A program made the position numbers and the translations under genes. This document shows, piece after piece, positions 32,958 to 41,868 of a stretch of 64,000 bases of DNA. The number at the start of each line of letters is the position of its first letter. Positions within the stretch are counted from its first letter, which is position 1. The stretch is from a virus: positions 28,832 to 92,831 of IMG/VR virus record IMGVR_UViG_3300036790_000551. One strand, written 5' to 3'. Below the pieces are notes generated by a model that did no database searches, was not told where the DNA came from, and saw only the letters and a list, made by a program, of their open reading frames with translations.

Positions 32958-34148
32958 ATGGCAAAGGGAACGCTACTGACGGCCCAGCAGGCCGCCAATC
33001 TCATCGGGGTCTCCGTGGAGACGCTGCGCAAGCACGCCGCTGCCGGCAAGGTCAAGGGTCAGAAGGTCAACGGCTTCTGGGTCTTCAACGAGAGCGACCT
33101 GCCGCAGGGCAAGGGCAAGGCGACCAAGGCCGCACCCGTGAAACGCAGCGTGACGGACGTGGTCTTCGTGCTTGACGGTTCGGGCTCGATGAACGGCCTG
33201 CATTCGGACGTGCGGAGGAGCCTAGAGCAACAGATTGCCGCTCTGGCGAACGCCGCGAACGAGAGCAACACGTACGAGTTCAGCGTCATTAACTTCGGCG
33301 GCCTCACCGTCGAACAAACGCCGTTCAGAGACGTCCGGGACGGCTTCAGTCCGTCCCTCTACAGGCCGCCCGGCGGCGGGACACCGCTGCACGACGCAAT
33401 CGGGAGGGCAATCAATACTTGCGCCGCGCGCGACGACAACGCCCGCTCGTTCCTCATCTCTGTCCTGACGGACGGTGAGGAGAACCAATCAACGACATAC
33501 AAGCATGTTCTGATTGACATGCTCAAGAGATACACCAAGACCGACCGCTATACGTTCACGTTCGCGGGCCCACATGGGTGTCAGAGCGAAGCCTTGGGGC
33601 TCGGCATCCCAAGCGGCAACATCACGTCCTGGGAGCAGACCGCTGCCGGCCTGAAGTTCCTCTCGAGCGTCTCGACGCAGTCACTGTCCACGTACACGAG
33701 CAATCGCTCGGCCGGCATCCGCGGCAGCACCAGTTTCTACGTCCAACCGAACACGACGGACGCCGCGAATTTCGCCCAACAGTTGCAGAAGGTCGTTCCG
33801 GCCCTGGCTCCGACCGACTTCCGGGTCGAGCGCGTCGGCAAGTCCGACCCACTGGTGGTAAGCAAGTTCGCGGAGAAGAGGCTCGGCGGATTCCAAAAGG
33901 GCAAACTGTACTACGAGTTGACCTCCTCGGAAAAGGTCCAGAGTTACAAGCAGTTAATCGTGCATGACACGAAGACCGGTCAGTTCTACGCCGGTCAACG
34001 CGACGCCCTCTCCCTCCTCGGAGTGCCGAACTTCAGCGGGACCGTTCGCCTGAAGCCGGGTAACCTCGGTGAGTTCAAGGTGTTCGTGCAGTCGACGTCG
34101 ACGAACCGCAAGTTGGTTCCCGACACCGCTGTGGTCGTTCTGAAGTAA
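32958..34148 (+). CDS. HTH-vWA fusion protein
   Basis: 396 residues. Residues 6-50 (LLTAQQAANLIGVSVETLRK, then KVNGFWVFNESDL) are an excisionase/MerR-type helix-turn-helix. Residues 68-250 are a von Willebrand A domain with an intact MIDAS (DGSGSMNG, GGGTPLHDA, LTDGEEN). The last 130 residues are a beta-rich extra domain. An HTH fused to a vWA is uncommon. It may place the neighbouring AAA ATPase on DNA or use DNA as a switch. It has its own leadered promoter, so it is probably abundant. Confidence 0.75.
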   Translation: MAKGTLLTAQQAANLIGVSVETLRKHAAAGKVKGQKVNGFWVFNESDLPQGKGKATKAAPVKRSVTDVVFVLDGSGSMNGLHSDVRRSLEQQIAALANAANESNTYEFSVINFGGLTVEQTPFRDVRDGFSPSLYRPPGGGTPLHDAIGRAINTCAARDDNARSFLISVLTDGEENQSTTYKHVLIDMLKRYTKTDRYTFTFAGPHGCQSEALGLGIPSGNITSWEQTAAGLKFLSSVSTQSLSTYTSNRSAGIRGSTSFYVQPNTTDAANFAQQLQKVVPALAPTDFRVERVGKSDPLVVSKFAEKRLGGFQKGKLYYELTSSEKVQSYKQLIVHDTKTGQFYAGQRDALSLLGVPNFSGTVRLKPGNLGEFKVFVQSTSTNRKLVPDTAVVVLK

Positions 34149-34168
34149 CAGCGTAAGAGACGCAGACC

Positions 34169-34327
34169 GTGAACTACTACTACTTGTTCGGGCTCCCAAT
34201 TGTCCTCGCCGCGCTCTGGCTGGTCGGATGGGTTGCCGCAGGTCGCGAGCGTGAGCGCGCTCGCTTGCGAGCGCGCGGTCTGGCTAGCGATGTACCGCAA
34301 CGTTGTTGCGGTATGATGTGGAGGTAA
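34169..34327 (+). CDS. Small membrane protein over two hairpins
   Basis: 52 residues from GTG. An N-terminal hydrophobic helix (YYLFGLPIVLAALWLVGWVA) is followed by an Arg-rich stretch encoded by strongly palindromic DNA. The last codons overlap a promoter box, so the end may be constrained by regulation more than by protein. Confidence 0.45.
   Translation: MNYYYLFGLPIVLAALWLVGWVAAGRERERARLRARGLASDVPQRCCGMMWR
34255..34276 (+). promoter_or_regulatory. Perfect 9-bp hairpin, GC-only type
   Basis: GCGCGCTCG, loop CTTG, CGAGCGCGC. No T-run follows, so this is more likely a regulatory structure than a terminator. Confidence 0.5.
34293..34313 (+). promoter_or_regulatory. 9-bp inverted repeat overlapping a promoter
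   Basis: TACCGCAAC, loop GTT, GTTGCGGTA. The right arm shares its last two bases with the -10 box at 34312, a good position for an operator. Confidence 0.5.
34312..34317 (+). promoter_or_regulatory. -10 box TATGAT with short leader
   Basis: GCGGTATGATG with 12 bases, including GGAGG, to the ATG at 34330. Confidence 0.6.
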
Positions 34328-34329
34328 CG

Positions 34330-34839
34330 ATGACGAAGCAACTGGACGACATGATAGCAGACATCCTGCGACCCGTGACGCCCAGTCGCTTCGGCAATCG
34401 CGTCACTGTGGTTTACCCGGAGACCGCGGTCGTTCAGGACTACCTGGACGAATGCGTCCCTCATCCAATCAACGATTATTCAAATCACTTCCTCATGCGT
34501 CGCTTCTGTGACGTGAGGACTTCGATGGCGGCCTGGCCGATTCCCGCAGAGAACGGTTTTCGTGGACAGGTCACGTATCCGTGGTTCGTCCACGAGAAGA
34601 ACGCCGATGGGTCTTGGCTCATCGTTGACGGTCACCTCGCCAGCAGGGGTAAGACGGCATACTCCGACACCGCGGAACGTGAGATGCCCTGGCGATGCTT
34701 CCACGGTGACGCCGACTGGCCGTGCAGCGAGTGTGGCCATGCCGAACGCTGCCATGACCGCAGCCACGCATGGGACAATTGCGACGCTACCACCAATGAG
34801 GGACATCCCTGTAACTGCGGCAACAACGTTGGCCGCTGA
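34330..34839 (+). CDS. Unknown protein with Cys/His-rich end
   Basis: 169 residues. Mixed body (FGNRVTVVYPETAVVQDYL). The C-terminal 50 residues carry C-S-E-C, C-H-D, C-D and C-N-C groups with nearby His, likely binding one or two zincs. Function unknown. Confidence 0.6.
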   Translation: MTKQLDDMIADILRPVTPSRFGNRVTVVYPETAVVQDYLDECVPHPINDYSNHFLMRRFCDVRTSMAAWPIPAENGFRGQVTYPWFVHEKNADGSWLIVDGHLASRGKTAYSDTAEREMPWRCFHGDADWPCSECGHAERCHDRSHAWDNCDATTNEGHPCNCGNNVGR

Positions 34840-34855
34840 AGAGAGAGAGAACCGA

Positions 34856-35113
34856 ATGAGAGCGCTTTCAGAACCCAATTCCACCGTCGACCTTCGCAAC
34901 CCCCTCTCCCGTGTGGCCACCGGCACGGACATCGTCTTGGCCGACGGCCGCCGCGGATACGTGGCCGGGCCTGCGCCCCTGGCTGGTAAGTTGGTCTTCG
35001 TCCAGCGCGGGGAGCGGACCAACAAGGTCACTGAAATCTGGGCCGGAGAACTGCGTGACCACCGCGTGGTTCTGCCTGACCGGCTTTCCTGGCGAGCCCC
35101 GGAGGAGGAGTAG
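34856..35113 (+). CDS. Small SH3-like unknown protein
   Basis: 85 residues. GTDIVLADGRRGYVAG and GKLVFVQRGERTNKVTEIWA look like a small beta-barrel. GAGAGAGAGA is the ribosome site. Confidence 0.5.
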   Translation: MRALSEPNSTVDLRNPLSRVATGTDIVLADGRRGYVAGPAPLAGKLVFVQRGERTNKVTEIWAGELRDHRVVLPDRLSWRAPEEE

Positions 35114-35117
35114 TAGC

Positions 35118-35315
35118 ATGGCGAAGCGTCTTCGAATGAGCATCGGCAGGTTCAACGAACTGCAGGAAAGCCTGCGGTGGTGTCAGTTGCGCGGCTTCAT
35201 CGGCCTGACGCAGTACTATCAGGACGAACTGGAGTACGCGGCGAAGTGCAAGCGCCTACCGCACTCGGTCCAGCGGACGGAGGAGAATGACGATGGGAGA
35301 GACCAATCCCGGTAA
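35118..35315 (+). CDS. Small unknown protein
   Basis: 65 residues, basic, helical. GGAGGAGGAG lies 7 bases before the ATG. The end overlaps the next gene by 29 bases. Confidence 0.55.
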   Translation: MAKRLRMSIGRFNELQESLRWCQLRGFIGLTQYYQDELEYAAKCKRLPHSVQRTEENDDGRDQSR

Positions 35316-36135
35316 CATACCGGTCGTAATCTTTGCGGGCGGCCGAGGCTCCCGCTTCAACGCGGAGACGCAGGTCCTGCCGAAGCCCCTCATCGAGGTG
35401 GCCGGCAAGCCGATACTGCAACACATCATCGACCTCCTTCATGCCCAGGGATTTCGCGAGTTCATCGTTGCGACGGGGTACATGGGAGAGGCAGTCAACG
35501 ATTACTTCAGTTCCCGCGGCCCCCTCTTCTCCTATGACAGGCGCGAGGGCCACTGCCAGTTCTATGACCGTGAACTCAGTGCGGCGGGCAACACGCCCTG
35601 TTTCATTCGGTGCTTCAACACCGGGCTCGATAGCCACGTCGGTCGCCGGCTCGCCGTCCTCAACGAGATGCCGATTAACGCCATCGCTAACCGGCGCTTC
35701 GTCATGACGTACGGCGACGGCCTCTGCGACGTGGACATGCGGACGCTGATTGACGGACACGAGGTCGCCGGCGCCGGAGTCACCATGACCGCGGTGCATC
35801 CGCCGGGACGCTTCGGCGTCGTTCAGTTCTGTGATGACACCTCTCCCGAGGTGTACTCGTTCTCCGAGAAGCCAACGCACGACTGGATTAACGGCGGCTT
35901 CATGGTCGCTGAGCCGGAGTTCATTGAGCAGTACATCGAGGGCGACAGCGAACTCGAGCGGACGGCCTTGAACGAGTTGGCCGCGAGCGGGGGCCTACAC
36001 GCACACCGGCACCACGGGTTCTGGATGTGCATGGACTCGAGACGGGACCTCGAGGCGATTGAGGCCGTGGTGGCCGCTGAGGGCGGCTTGCTGCCGTGGC
36101 GTCGCGATATGATGTCTCCCAACACGAAGCCATAA
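35287..36135 (+). CDS. rfbF: Glucose-1-phosphate cytidylyltransferase
   Basis: 282 residues. VVIFAGGRGSRFNAET, then KPLIEVAGKPILQHIIDLL, is the NDP-sugar pyrophosphorylase opening. TYGDGLCDVDM has the metal-binding D-x-D. HPPGRFGVVQF, SEKPTHDWINGGFMV and HHGFWMCMDSRRDLEAIE match the RfbF group closely. It makes CDP-glucose from CTP and glucose-1-phosphate in the cytoplasm. The next enzyme of the pathway is encoded 0.66 kb downstream. Confidence 0.85.
   Translation: MTMGETNPGNIPVVIFAGGRGSRFNAETQVLPKPLIEVAGKPILQHIIDLLHAQGFREFIVATGYMGEAVNDYFSSRGPLFSYDRREGHCQFYDRELSAAGNTPCFIRCFNTGLDSHVGRRLAVLNEMPINAIANRRFVMTYGDGLCDVDMRTLIDGHEVAGAGVTMTAVHPPGRFGVVQFCDDTSPEVYSFSEKPTHDWINGGFMVAEPEFIEQYIEGDSELERTALNELAASGGLHAHRHHGFWMCMDSRRDLEAIEAVVAAEGGLLPWRRDMMSPNTKP
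36108..36113 (+). promoter_or_regulatory. -10 box TATGAT inside the end of rfbF
   Basis: GCGATATGATG. It would give a leader of about 50 bases with AAGAGGA before the ATG at 36167. Confidence 0.45.
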
Positions 36136-36166
36136 GACACGGATACGAAAACGAAAGAAGAGGAAC

Positions 36167-36802
36167 ATGAGCGTAGCCACAGTCAAGGAACACATTCGTC
36201 GCGAGAATAAGCGGACCAGTGACCGCAACCGTCGCTTCAAGAAGATGACCAAGGCGCAACAGCGCGTGGCCATCGCAAGGGACGTCCTGAAACTGCTCAC
36301 AGAGAATAAGATTGCGGCCATACGCGGGGAGTACTTCGAGTTGTCGGACAACGGCTACGACCTCAACGCGGCCGTCGCGGATATCGAACTTGAGTTCGTG
36401 CCCCCCAACGTTACGAACTGTTTTCAACACGCGGATATCACTCTCAAGGAGTTAATCCACGTGCCTAGCGTGACATGCAATGTCTGCGCCATCGGCGCCG
36501 TCTTCACCGCCGCGGTGGCACGTCGAGGAATCAACGGGGATGAGACGGTCTGCACCGTCTCGAAAAACGTCGGCGGCGGCGGCGAATTGACCACCACTGA
36601 AACCATCGAGCGCCGCACGATGGTTCGCGTCATGCGGCCGTACTTCACGCCTCGCCAGTTAAGCGTGCTCGAGGACTTCTTCGAGGGCTCGGACTATGAC
36701 ATCGACGACTCCGATGATGCCCTCCGAATGGCGATGAAGCACATCATCAAGACCAAGGGCAAGGAGGTCGCGCCGCCGCGGAGTGAATGGGCTAGCGAGT
36801 GA
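36167..36802 (+). CDS. DUF6197-like protein
   Basis: 211 residues. A basic head (RRENKRTSDRNRRFKKMT) and a core with VTCNVCAIGAVFTAAVAR, resembling the C-x-x-G-A-(I/L) centre of the minus-strand proteins at 51.7, 52.9 and 55.3 kb. It is longer than those and has an acidic tail (FEGSDYDIDDSDDAL). Function unknown. It sits between two sugar genes. Confidence 0.55.
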   Translation: MSVATVKEHIRRENKRTSDRNRRFKKMTKAQQRVAIARDVLKLLTENKIAAIRGEYFELSDNGYDLNAAVADIELEFVPPNVTNCFQHADITLKELIHVPSVTCNVCAIGAVFTAAVARRGINGDETVCTVSKNVGGGGELTTTETIERRTMVRVMRPYFTPRQLSVLEDFFEGSDYDIDDSDDALRMAMKHIIKTKGKEVAPPRSEWASE

Positions 36803-37788
36803 CCGTCGTCGTCACCGGCGCCTCCGGCTTCATTGGGGGAGCGTTGACCCGCTCTCTCCTCGGCCTCTCCCATAGGGTTGTGACCCTCTGCCGGGACGGT
36901 GAGGTCGACGTGCCCGGGCGCGACGTTGTTCGCGGTGAACTCGAGGACCTGCGGGCCTGCGAACGCCTCATCAATGAGCATCAGCCGTGCGCGGTCTTTC
37001 ACCTCGCCGCGCAGGCGATGGTGCAGCGCGCGCAGCGGGACCCCTGGGCGACCATGGAGAGCAACGTTCGTGGTACCTATAACCTGCTCGAGGCCTTTCG
37101 GAGGCATGCTCCACAGGGGGCCATCTTCGTCATGGCATCGTCTGACAAGGCCTATGGGGAGATACGAGGCGGCCGGTCCTATCACGAGGACGACCCTCTG
37201 GAGGGCCGGGGCCCATACGACTGCTCCAAGAGTTGCGCGGACCTGATAGCCCAGAGTTACGCTCTGGAGTACGGACTGAAGTTGGGCATCGTTCGGGCCG
37301 GCAACGTCTACGGACCCGGTGACACGGACTCCAGTCGAATCGTGCCCTCCCTAGTCGCGGACCTCATGGCAAACCGCGACCCTACGATTATGTCCGACGG
37401 GACTCCGGTCCGCGACTACCTGTACATCACCGACGCCATCGCCGGTTACTTGAGCCTCTGGAGGCACCTGGACTCGCTAGAAGCCGGTGTCGCCGGCCGC
37501 GGCGCCTTGGCGGTGAACCTCTCCGGCGGTGAACCCATTAGCGTCGAGGACCTCGCCTGGACGGCAATAAAGGTCCGAGAGGGCCTCGAGAGGCAGCGGC
37601 ATCCTGGGCATGAGCCGAAGGTACTGCGGCCGAACATCCTCGGCGTTAGGCGCGGGGAGATTTCCCGACAGGTCTTAGACTGCTCATTCGCCAAGCGTGA
37701 ACTGAAATGGGAGCCTGCGGTCGACCTCGATACGGGTCTACGCAACGCTCTGCTATCGGCCTACGCGATTCGCTTTCCGTATCTCTGA
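36799..37788 (+). CDS. rfbG: CDP-glucose 4,6-dehydratase-like SDR
   Basis: 329 residues from GTG. VVVTGASGFIGGAL is the NAD loop. HLAAQAMVQRAQRDPWATME, SSDKAYGEIRGG, PYDCSKSCADLIAQSYALEY (active-site Y-x-x-x-K) and RAGNVYGPGD follow the CDP-glucose dehydratase pattern. With RfbF it should give CDP-4-keto-6-deoxyglucose, the precursor of several dideoxy and deoxy sugars. The next step and the acceptor are not identified. Confidence 0.8.
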   Translation: MTVVVTGASGFIGGALTRSLLGLSHRVVTLCRDGEVDVPGRDVVRGELEDLRACERLINEHQPCAVFHLAAQAMVQRAQRDPWATMESNVRGTYNLLEAFRRHAPQGAIFVMASSDKAYGEIRGGRSYHEDDPLEGRGPYDCSKSCADLIAQSYALEYGLKLGIVRAGNVYGPGDTDSSRIVPSLVADLMANRDPTIMSDGTPVRDYLYITDAIAGYLSLWRHLDSLEAGVAGRGALAVNLSGGEPISVEDLAWTAIKVREGLERQRHPGHEPKVLRPNILGVRRGEISRQVLDCSFAKRELKWEPAVDLDTGLRNALLSAYAIRFPYL

Positions 37789-37821
37789 CCGACAAATCCC
37801 CACTGTGGGAGGATGGAGCCG

Positions 37822-39438
37822 ATGCCGAAACTCGACTGGCGCCCGTACTTCCCGAAACAGGAGCCGAGGCCAGGCCAGGTCCAAGCGCTCGACTGGATTT
37901 GTGAGCAGTTCGAGGCCGGTCATCGTCGTATAATCTGTGAGTTGGGAACCGGCGTCGGGAAGTCAGCCGTAGCGGTCTGCGTAGGCGCTTGGCTCGAGGC
38001 CCGAGAGAAGGGCCAAGGCGCCCACGCACCCGGCGTGACCGTCCTTACCTCGCAACTGATACTTCAGAACCAGTACGTCGACGACTTCAAGCAGGCCCGA
38101 GACCTCCGGGCGGCCGCCAATTTCAAGTGCTCTGGTCCGGTCGCAGGCACCTGCGGTGAGACGTCCCGGGTTCGCAAGGCCGTCGGTCAGGAGATGGCCC
38201 AACAGAGCCTGAAGTGCGTGGCCTGCCCGTATCGAGAGGCAAAGAACGACTTCATCGAGAGCCCCGTTGGGGTCACGAACTACTCGTACAGTTTGTCAGA
38301 GAGCATGTACGCCGGGGAGTTGCCGCCCCGCCGGCTCTTGGTCTGCGACGAGGCACACAATGTTGAGGACGAGGTTCGACGCTGGACGTCCGTTGAACTC
38401 ACAGACAGCGAACTCGAGAAGTTGGGTCTCTCCCTTCCCTCCTCCACCTGGGACGATGATAAGTGTGTGGAGTGGCTGGACACGGTCTACCGTGACGCCC
38501 TCGACCGGCACCTGAAGCAGACGGCCAGCAAACTGAAAAAACACGTCAAGGCCGGCACGCTGGCGACGGCGGCCGTCAAGACCCTTGCGAACTCCAACGA
38601 CAAGTTTGACAAGGACCTCTGCAAGTTGAACCGGCTCCTCAACAAGGGAGGCCGGCTGCTCGTGTCCCATGACCGGAACGACCGGACCCACACGGAGAGC
38701 ATTCGGTTCCAACCCCTGGAGATTGCCGGGCTCATTGAGGAGGTCCTCTACTCCCGGGCCTCGGCGGTCCTGTTGCTCTCGGCCACTCTCCTCGACCGCG
38801 ACGTCTTTTCCAAGAGCGTCGGACTGGTCGGAGCCCCATACCTCAGCATACCCTCTCCCTTCAAGGACCACGCCTTCGGCGTGCGCTTCCGCCCCGTGGG
38901 GAAGATGACCCAGGCCCACATCGAGAACACGCTCAGGAGTTACCCCAAGGCCCTGCGACGCATCCTGAACGAGAACAAGGGGTCCAAGGGCATCGTTCAC
39001 GCGATGAACTATCGCATCGTGCGCGCCCTCAAGGAGGCAATGGGGGGAGAGAAGCGACTTCTGTTTCAGGACTCCGCTCGAGACCGAGACACCCTGTTGA
39101 AGCGTCATTTGCACTCTCCCGATGACACCGTCCTGGTGTCACCCTCCATGATGGAGGGCCTCGACCTCCGCGACGACCTCGGTCGGTTCCAGGTCATCTG
39201 CAAGGTCCCCTACCCGGACATGTCTGACCCGCTGGTGAAACACAAGGACCGGGAGTGGTACAGTTGGAGGACGGTGCGGACGCTGGTCCAGGCCGTCGGG
39301 CGCAGTGTGCGTTCTGAGACGGATTGGTGCATTTCTTACATTCTCGATGAATGTTTCGTTGATGTCCTGGACCGGGCCGGCCACATGGTCCCGAGGCACC
39401 TGTCCGCGAACAGCCTGACCCTAGAGGAGCCGTTCTGA
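37822..39438 (+). CDS. DinG/XPD-type iron-sulfur helicase
   Basis: 538 residues. RPGQVQALDWICEQ is the Q-like motif, CELGTGVGKSAVAV Walker A, and VCDEAHNVEDE the DEAH box. FKCSGPVAGTC and LKCVACPY give four Cys for the 4Fe-4S cluster at about residues 103-137. MMEGLDLRDDLGRF and QAVGRSVRSETD are motifs V and VI. It is a 5'-to-3' DNA helicase. ATG 37822 is preferred over 37813 because GGGAGG is 9 bases away. Confidence 0.85.
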   Translation: MPKLDWRPYFPKQEPRPGQVQALDWICEQFEAGHRRIICELGTGVGKSAVAVCVGAWLEAREKGQGAHAPGVTVLTSQLILQNQYVDDFKQARDLRAAANFKCSGPVAGTCGETSRVRKAVGQEMAQQSLKCVACPYREAKNDFIESPVGVTNYSYSLSESMYAGELPPRRLLVCDEAHNVEDEVRRWTSVELTDSELEKLGLSLPSSTWDDDKCVEWLDTVYRDALDRHLKQTASKLKKHVKAGTLATAAVKTLANSNDKFDKDLCKLNRLLNKGGRLLVSHDRNDRTHTESIRFQPLEIAGLIEEVLYSRASAVLLLSATLLDRDVFSKSVGLVGAPYLSIPSPFKDHAFGVRFRPVGKMTQAHIENTLRSYPKALRRILNENKGSKGIVHAMNYRIVRALKEAMGGEKRLLFQDSARDRDTLLKRHLHSPDDTVLVSPSMMEGLDLRDDLGRFQVICKVPYPDMSDPLVKHKDREWYSWRTVRTLVQAVGRSVRSETDWCISYILDECFVDVLDRAGHMVPRHLSANSLTLEEPF

Positions 39439-40785
39439 GTGCTGAGGGAACACTGGGAAATCATCGTCGGCGGCATGGCTCTGCTCATGACCGTCTGGAG
39501 CCACCTGAAGTCGTGGACCGCTTGGCTTCGCGGCCTCGTTGTCAAGCGATGCTGGATTGACAGTAATACCGCTCTTAGCGTGTTGGCCATGCTCACGCAG
39601 GGAAACATAAAGGCCAAGGAGCAGGCCTTCATCACTTCAGACGAATACGTTAGACCACTCGGAAAGTGGACGCGTGTAGTTCGAGAAATGCTGACGGAGG
39701 GCCAATGGCGGCTTTGGTTCAAAGGGCGGCCGGTCTGGATAGGTCGGCAGAAGGACGCTCCGGGTGCCCTGCACGGACTCAGTTACGCGATTGATTACGT
39801 CCGCGGAACAATTGACGTCGAGCGCCTAATCGCGCAGGCCGTCGATTGGGACAACAGGACTGCGGCCACGCTCGTGAAAGTCAAGCGGTCACGCCACGCG
39901 TTCACGTACCACCACGGCGAGGGAGCGCTTCTAATCTCAGAGGATTCCCAAAAGGGACAGAAGTATGAGGTTAGCAACGGCATCGGTCAGCGCTTCCTTG
40001 GGTGGAGGCCCGAGGAAATCGGACAACTAATTCACGCCCGTAGTGTCTCGTCCCTCTCCCTTCCGCCGTACCTGCTAGACCTCGCGGAGCGAATCAAGCG
40101 ATGGATTGAATCCAAGAAATGGTACGAAGAGCGGGGAATTCCCCATCGGCGTGGCTTCCTGCTCCACGGACGGCCGGGAACCGGCAAGACGAGTTTCGTG
40201 CGGGCCGTGGCGGAGGAGCACGACCTGCCGGTCCACGTCATGGACCTCGCCTCCCTGAACAATAAGGAACTGCGCGCGGCATGGGTGGCGTCAGTCAAGG
40301 ATGCTCCCTGCGTCATCCTCATAGAGGACATCGACGCCGTGTTTGATGGGCGCGAGAGCGTCACTCGCGCCGGTGGCCTTGCTGTCAATCCGGGTCTGAC
40401 CTATGATGCCCTGTTGAACTGCGTTGACGGTGTGGAACGACACGACGGCATCATGTTCGTTATAACGACGAACCACATCAAGAAGGTCGACGAAGCGCTC
40501 CTGAGCCGGCCGGGACGCATCGACCACGTCGTGGAGTTCCTACCGCTCGAGTGCAGTGAACGCCTCGATATCGCTCGTCGCATCATGGGGGAGGGCGGCG
40601 ACGTCGAGGTGCTGGCTGCGCAGCACGCCGATGCGACCGCCGCCGAGTTCGTTAACATCTGTTGTCAGCGGGCGCTCGATAGGCTGTTCGAGGCGCGACC
40701 GGTACCGCCGTCGGCCGTGGTAGCATTGCAATCGGTGCCTGAGTTAAGGCCCATTGTTCCGATTAAGCGAAAGTCCCAATCATGA
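39439..40785 (+). CDS. BCS1-like AAA ATPase with N-terminal membrane helix
   Basis: 448 residues from GTG. A membrane segment near residues 6-23 (WEIIVGGMALLMTVWSHL). The middle BCS1-like region precedes GFLLHGRPGTGKTSFVRAVA (Walker A) and CVILIEDIDAVFDG (Walker B), then TTNHIKKVDEALLSRPGRID. In mitochondria BCS1 moves a folded protein across a membrane. Phage homologues are unexplained. The membrane anchor separates it from the soluble AAA protein at 31.5 kb. Confidence 0.8.
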   Translation: MLREHWEIIVGGMALLMTVWSHLKSWTAWLRGLVVKRCWIDSNTALSVLAMLTQGNIKAKEQAFITSDEYVRPLGKWTRVVREMLTEGQWRLWFKGRPVWIGRQKDAPGALHGLSYAIDYVRGTIDVERLIAQAVDWDNRTAATLVKVKRSRHAFTYHHGEGALLISEDSQKGQKYEVSNGIGQRFLGWRPEEIGQLIHARSVSSLSLPPYLLDLAERIKRWIESKKWYEERGIPHRRGFLLHGRPGTGKTSFVRAVAEEHDLPVHVMDLASLNNKELRAAWVASVKDAPCVILIEDIDAVFDGRESVTRAGGLAVNPGLTYDALLNCVDGVERHDGIMFVITTNHIKKVDEALLSRPGRIDHVVEFLPLECSERLDIARRIMGEGGDVEVLAAQHADATAAEFVNICCQRALDRLFEARPVPPSAVVALQSVPELRPIVPIKRKSQS

Positions 40786-41030
40786 TGAGAGCGATTACCG
40801 TAACGCTGTTGCTGCTGCTGGGTGCCTGCGTCGACACGGATTTCAGTCAGAACTACGTTAGCAACCTCTACGGGTCCAGCGCTATATGTTGGGAGATGCA
40901 GCAGGGACCGACGTCTGATTCGGCGGTCTGTACCATCAATGTCTCGCGTTTGTTCTGCGAAACTAAGGATAGTCAGACGAGTTGCTGGTACCTTGACCAT
41001 CCCGTTATTGTACAGCGAGTTGTGCCATGA
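40782..41030 (+). CDS. Small lipoprotein
   Basis: 82 residues. AITVTLLLLLGAC is a signal peptide with lipobox (L-L-G-A-C). The mature part has four more Cys (SSAICWEMQ, SAVCTIN, RLFCETK, TSCWYL), probably in two disulfides. It should face the cell exterior. Confidence 0.6.
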   Translation: MMRAITVTLLLLLGACVDTDFSQNYVSNLYGSSAICWEMQQGPTSDSAVCTINVSRLFCETKDSQTSCWYLDHPVIVQRVVP

Positions 41031-41584
41031 CCGTCTGGTTCACGTCCGACACGCATTACGGGCACTCGAATGTCATCGAGTACTCCCATCGTCCGTTCAA
41101 GGACGTAGAGGAGATGAACGAGGCGTTGGTCACGAACTGGAACGCCGTCGTTAAGCCCGGGGACCGGGTCTATCACCTCGGTGACTTCTGTCTCGGTCCG
41201 CGTGAGTTGGCCATCAAGACCGTCAAGCGCCTCAACGGACAGAAGTATCTCGTGTTCGGAAACCATGATAAGCGCCTGCGCAAGGACGTCGAGTTCCTCG
41301 GGCATTGGGTCTGGACCCGTGACCTGGAGCAGGTTGAGGTCGACGGTCAGAAACTTATTCTTTGTCATTACGCAATGTTGACCTGGAACCAATTCCATCG
41401 GGGGTCATGGCAACTACACGGACACAGCCACGGCTCCCTGGCGGACGACCCGCACTCGCTCCGCCTTGACGTCGGTGTGGACTGCCACGACATGTACCCG
41501 GTGTCGTTCGAGGCCGTGAGGGACATCATGGCAAAGAAGGACTTCAGGCCGGTCGACCACCACGGTCGAGAACGTGGCGAGTGA
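41027..41584 (+). CDS. Metallophosphoesterase
   Basis: 185 residues. FTSDTHYGHSNVI (D-x-H), HLGDFCLG (GD), FGNHDKRL (GNHD), CHYAMLTW and LHGHSHG (GHxH) are intact. This is the compact phage type, different from the 225-residue enzyme at 19.5 kb. The substrate is unknown. Confidence 0.85.
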   Translation: MTVWFTSDTHYGHSNVIEYSHRPFKDVEEMNEALVTNWNAVVKPGDRVYHLGDFCLGPRELAIKTVKRLNGQKYLVFGNHDKRLRKDVEFLGHWVWTRDLEQVEVDGQKLILCHYAMLTWNQFHRGSWQLHGHSHGSLADDPHSLRLDVGVDCHDMYPVSFEAVRDIMAKKDFRPVDHHGRERGE

Positions 41585-41679
41585 ATATAGGGCCCACTAC
41601 GGGCCTCATCCTTGGCCAACATACCCACCTGGCCATGCCAACTGGAATGAAACTAGAGTGAAACTGGAAGGACTACAGA
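41585..41679. other. Non-coding gap with short hairpin
   Basis: A 95-base gap. GGGCCC, ACTAC, GGGCCT makes a short hairpin just after the phosphoesterase stop, possibly a terminator. TGGCCA then recurs 20 bases apart. GGAAGGA precedes the GTG at 41680. Confidence 0.4.
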
Positions 41680-41868
41680 GTGAATAACGACCAACCAACC
41701 AAGCCGGCCAGTGGCCGCTATCACAAGCCCTGGTCCACCATCGAGGACGAGCGTCTCCGGCTGTTCGAGGAACTCGAGCGTCTCACGAGCGTTGTGCTCT
41801 ACTCGAGGAACCATCCCGCCTTCGTTCGCCTCGTCGCCGTCCTGGAGGCCCTGGGGGCGTACCGGTGA
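41680..41868 (+). CDS. Small unknown protein
   Basis: 62 residues from GTG. Helical C-terminal part (RLRLFEELERLTSVVL). Confidence 0.55.
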   Translation: MNNDQPTKPASGRYHKPWSTIEDERLRLFEELERLTSVVLYSRNHPAFVRLVAVLEALGAYR

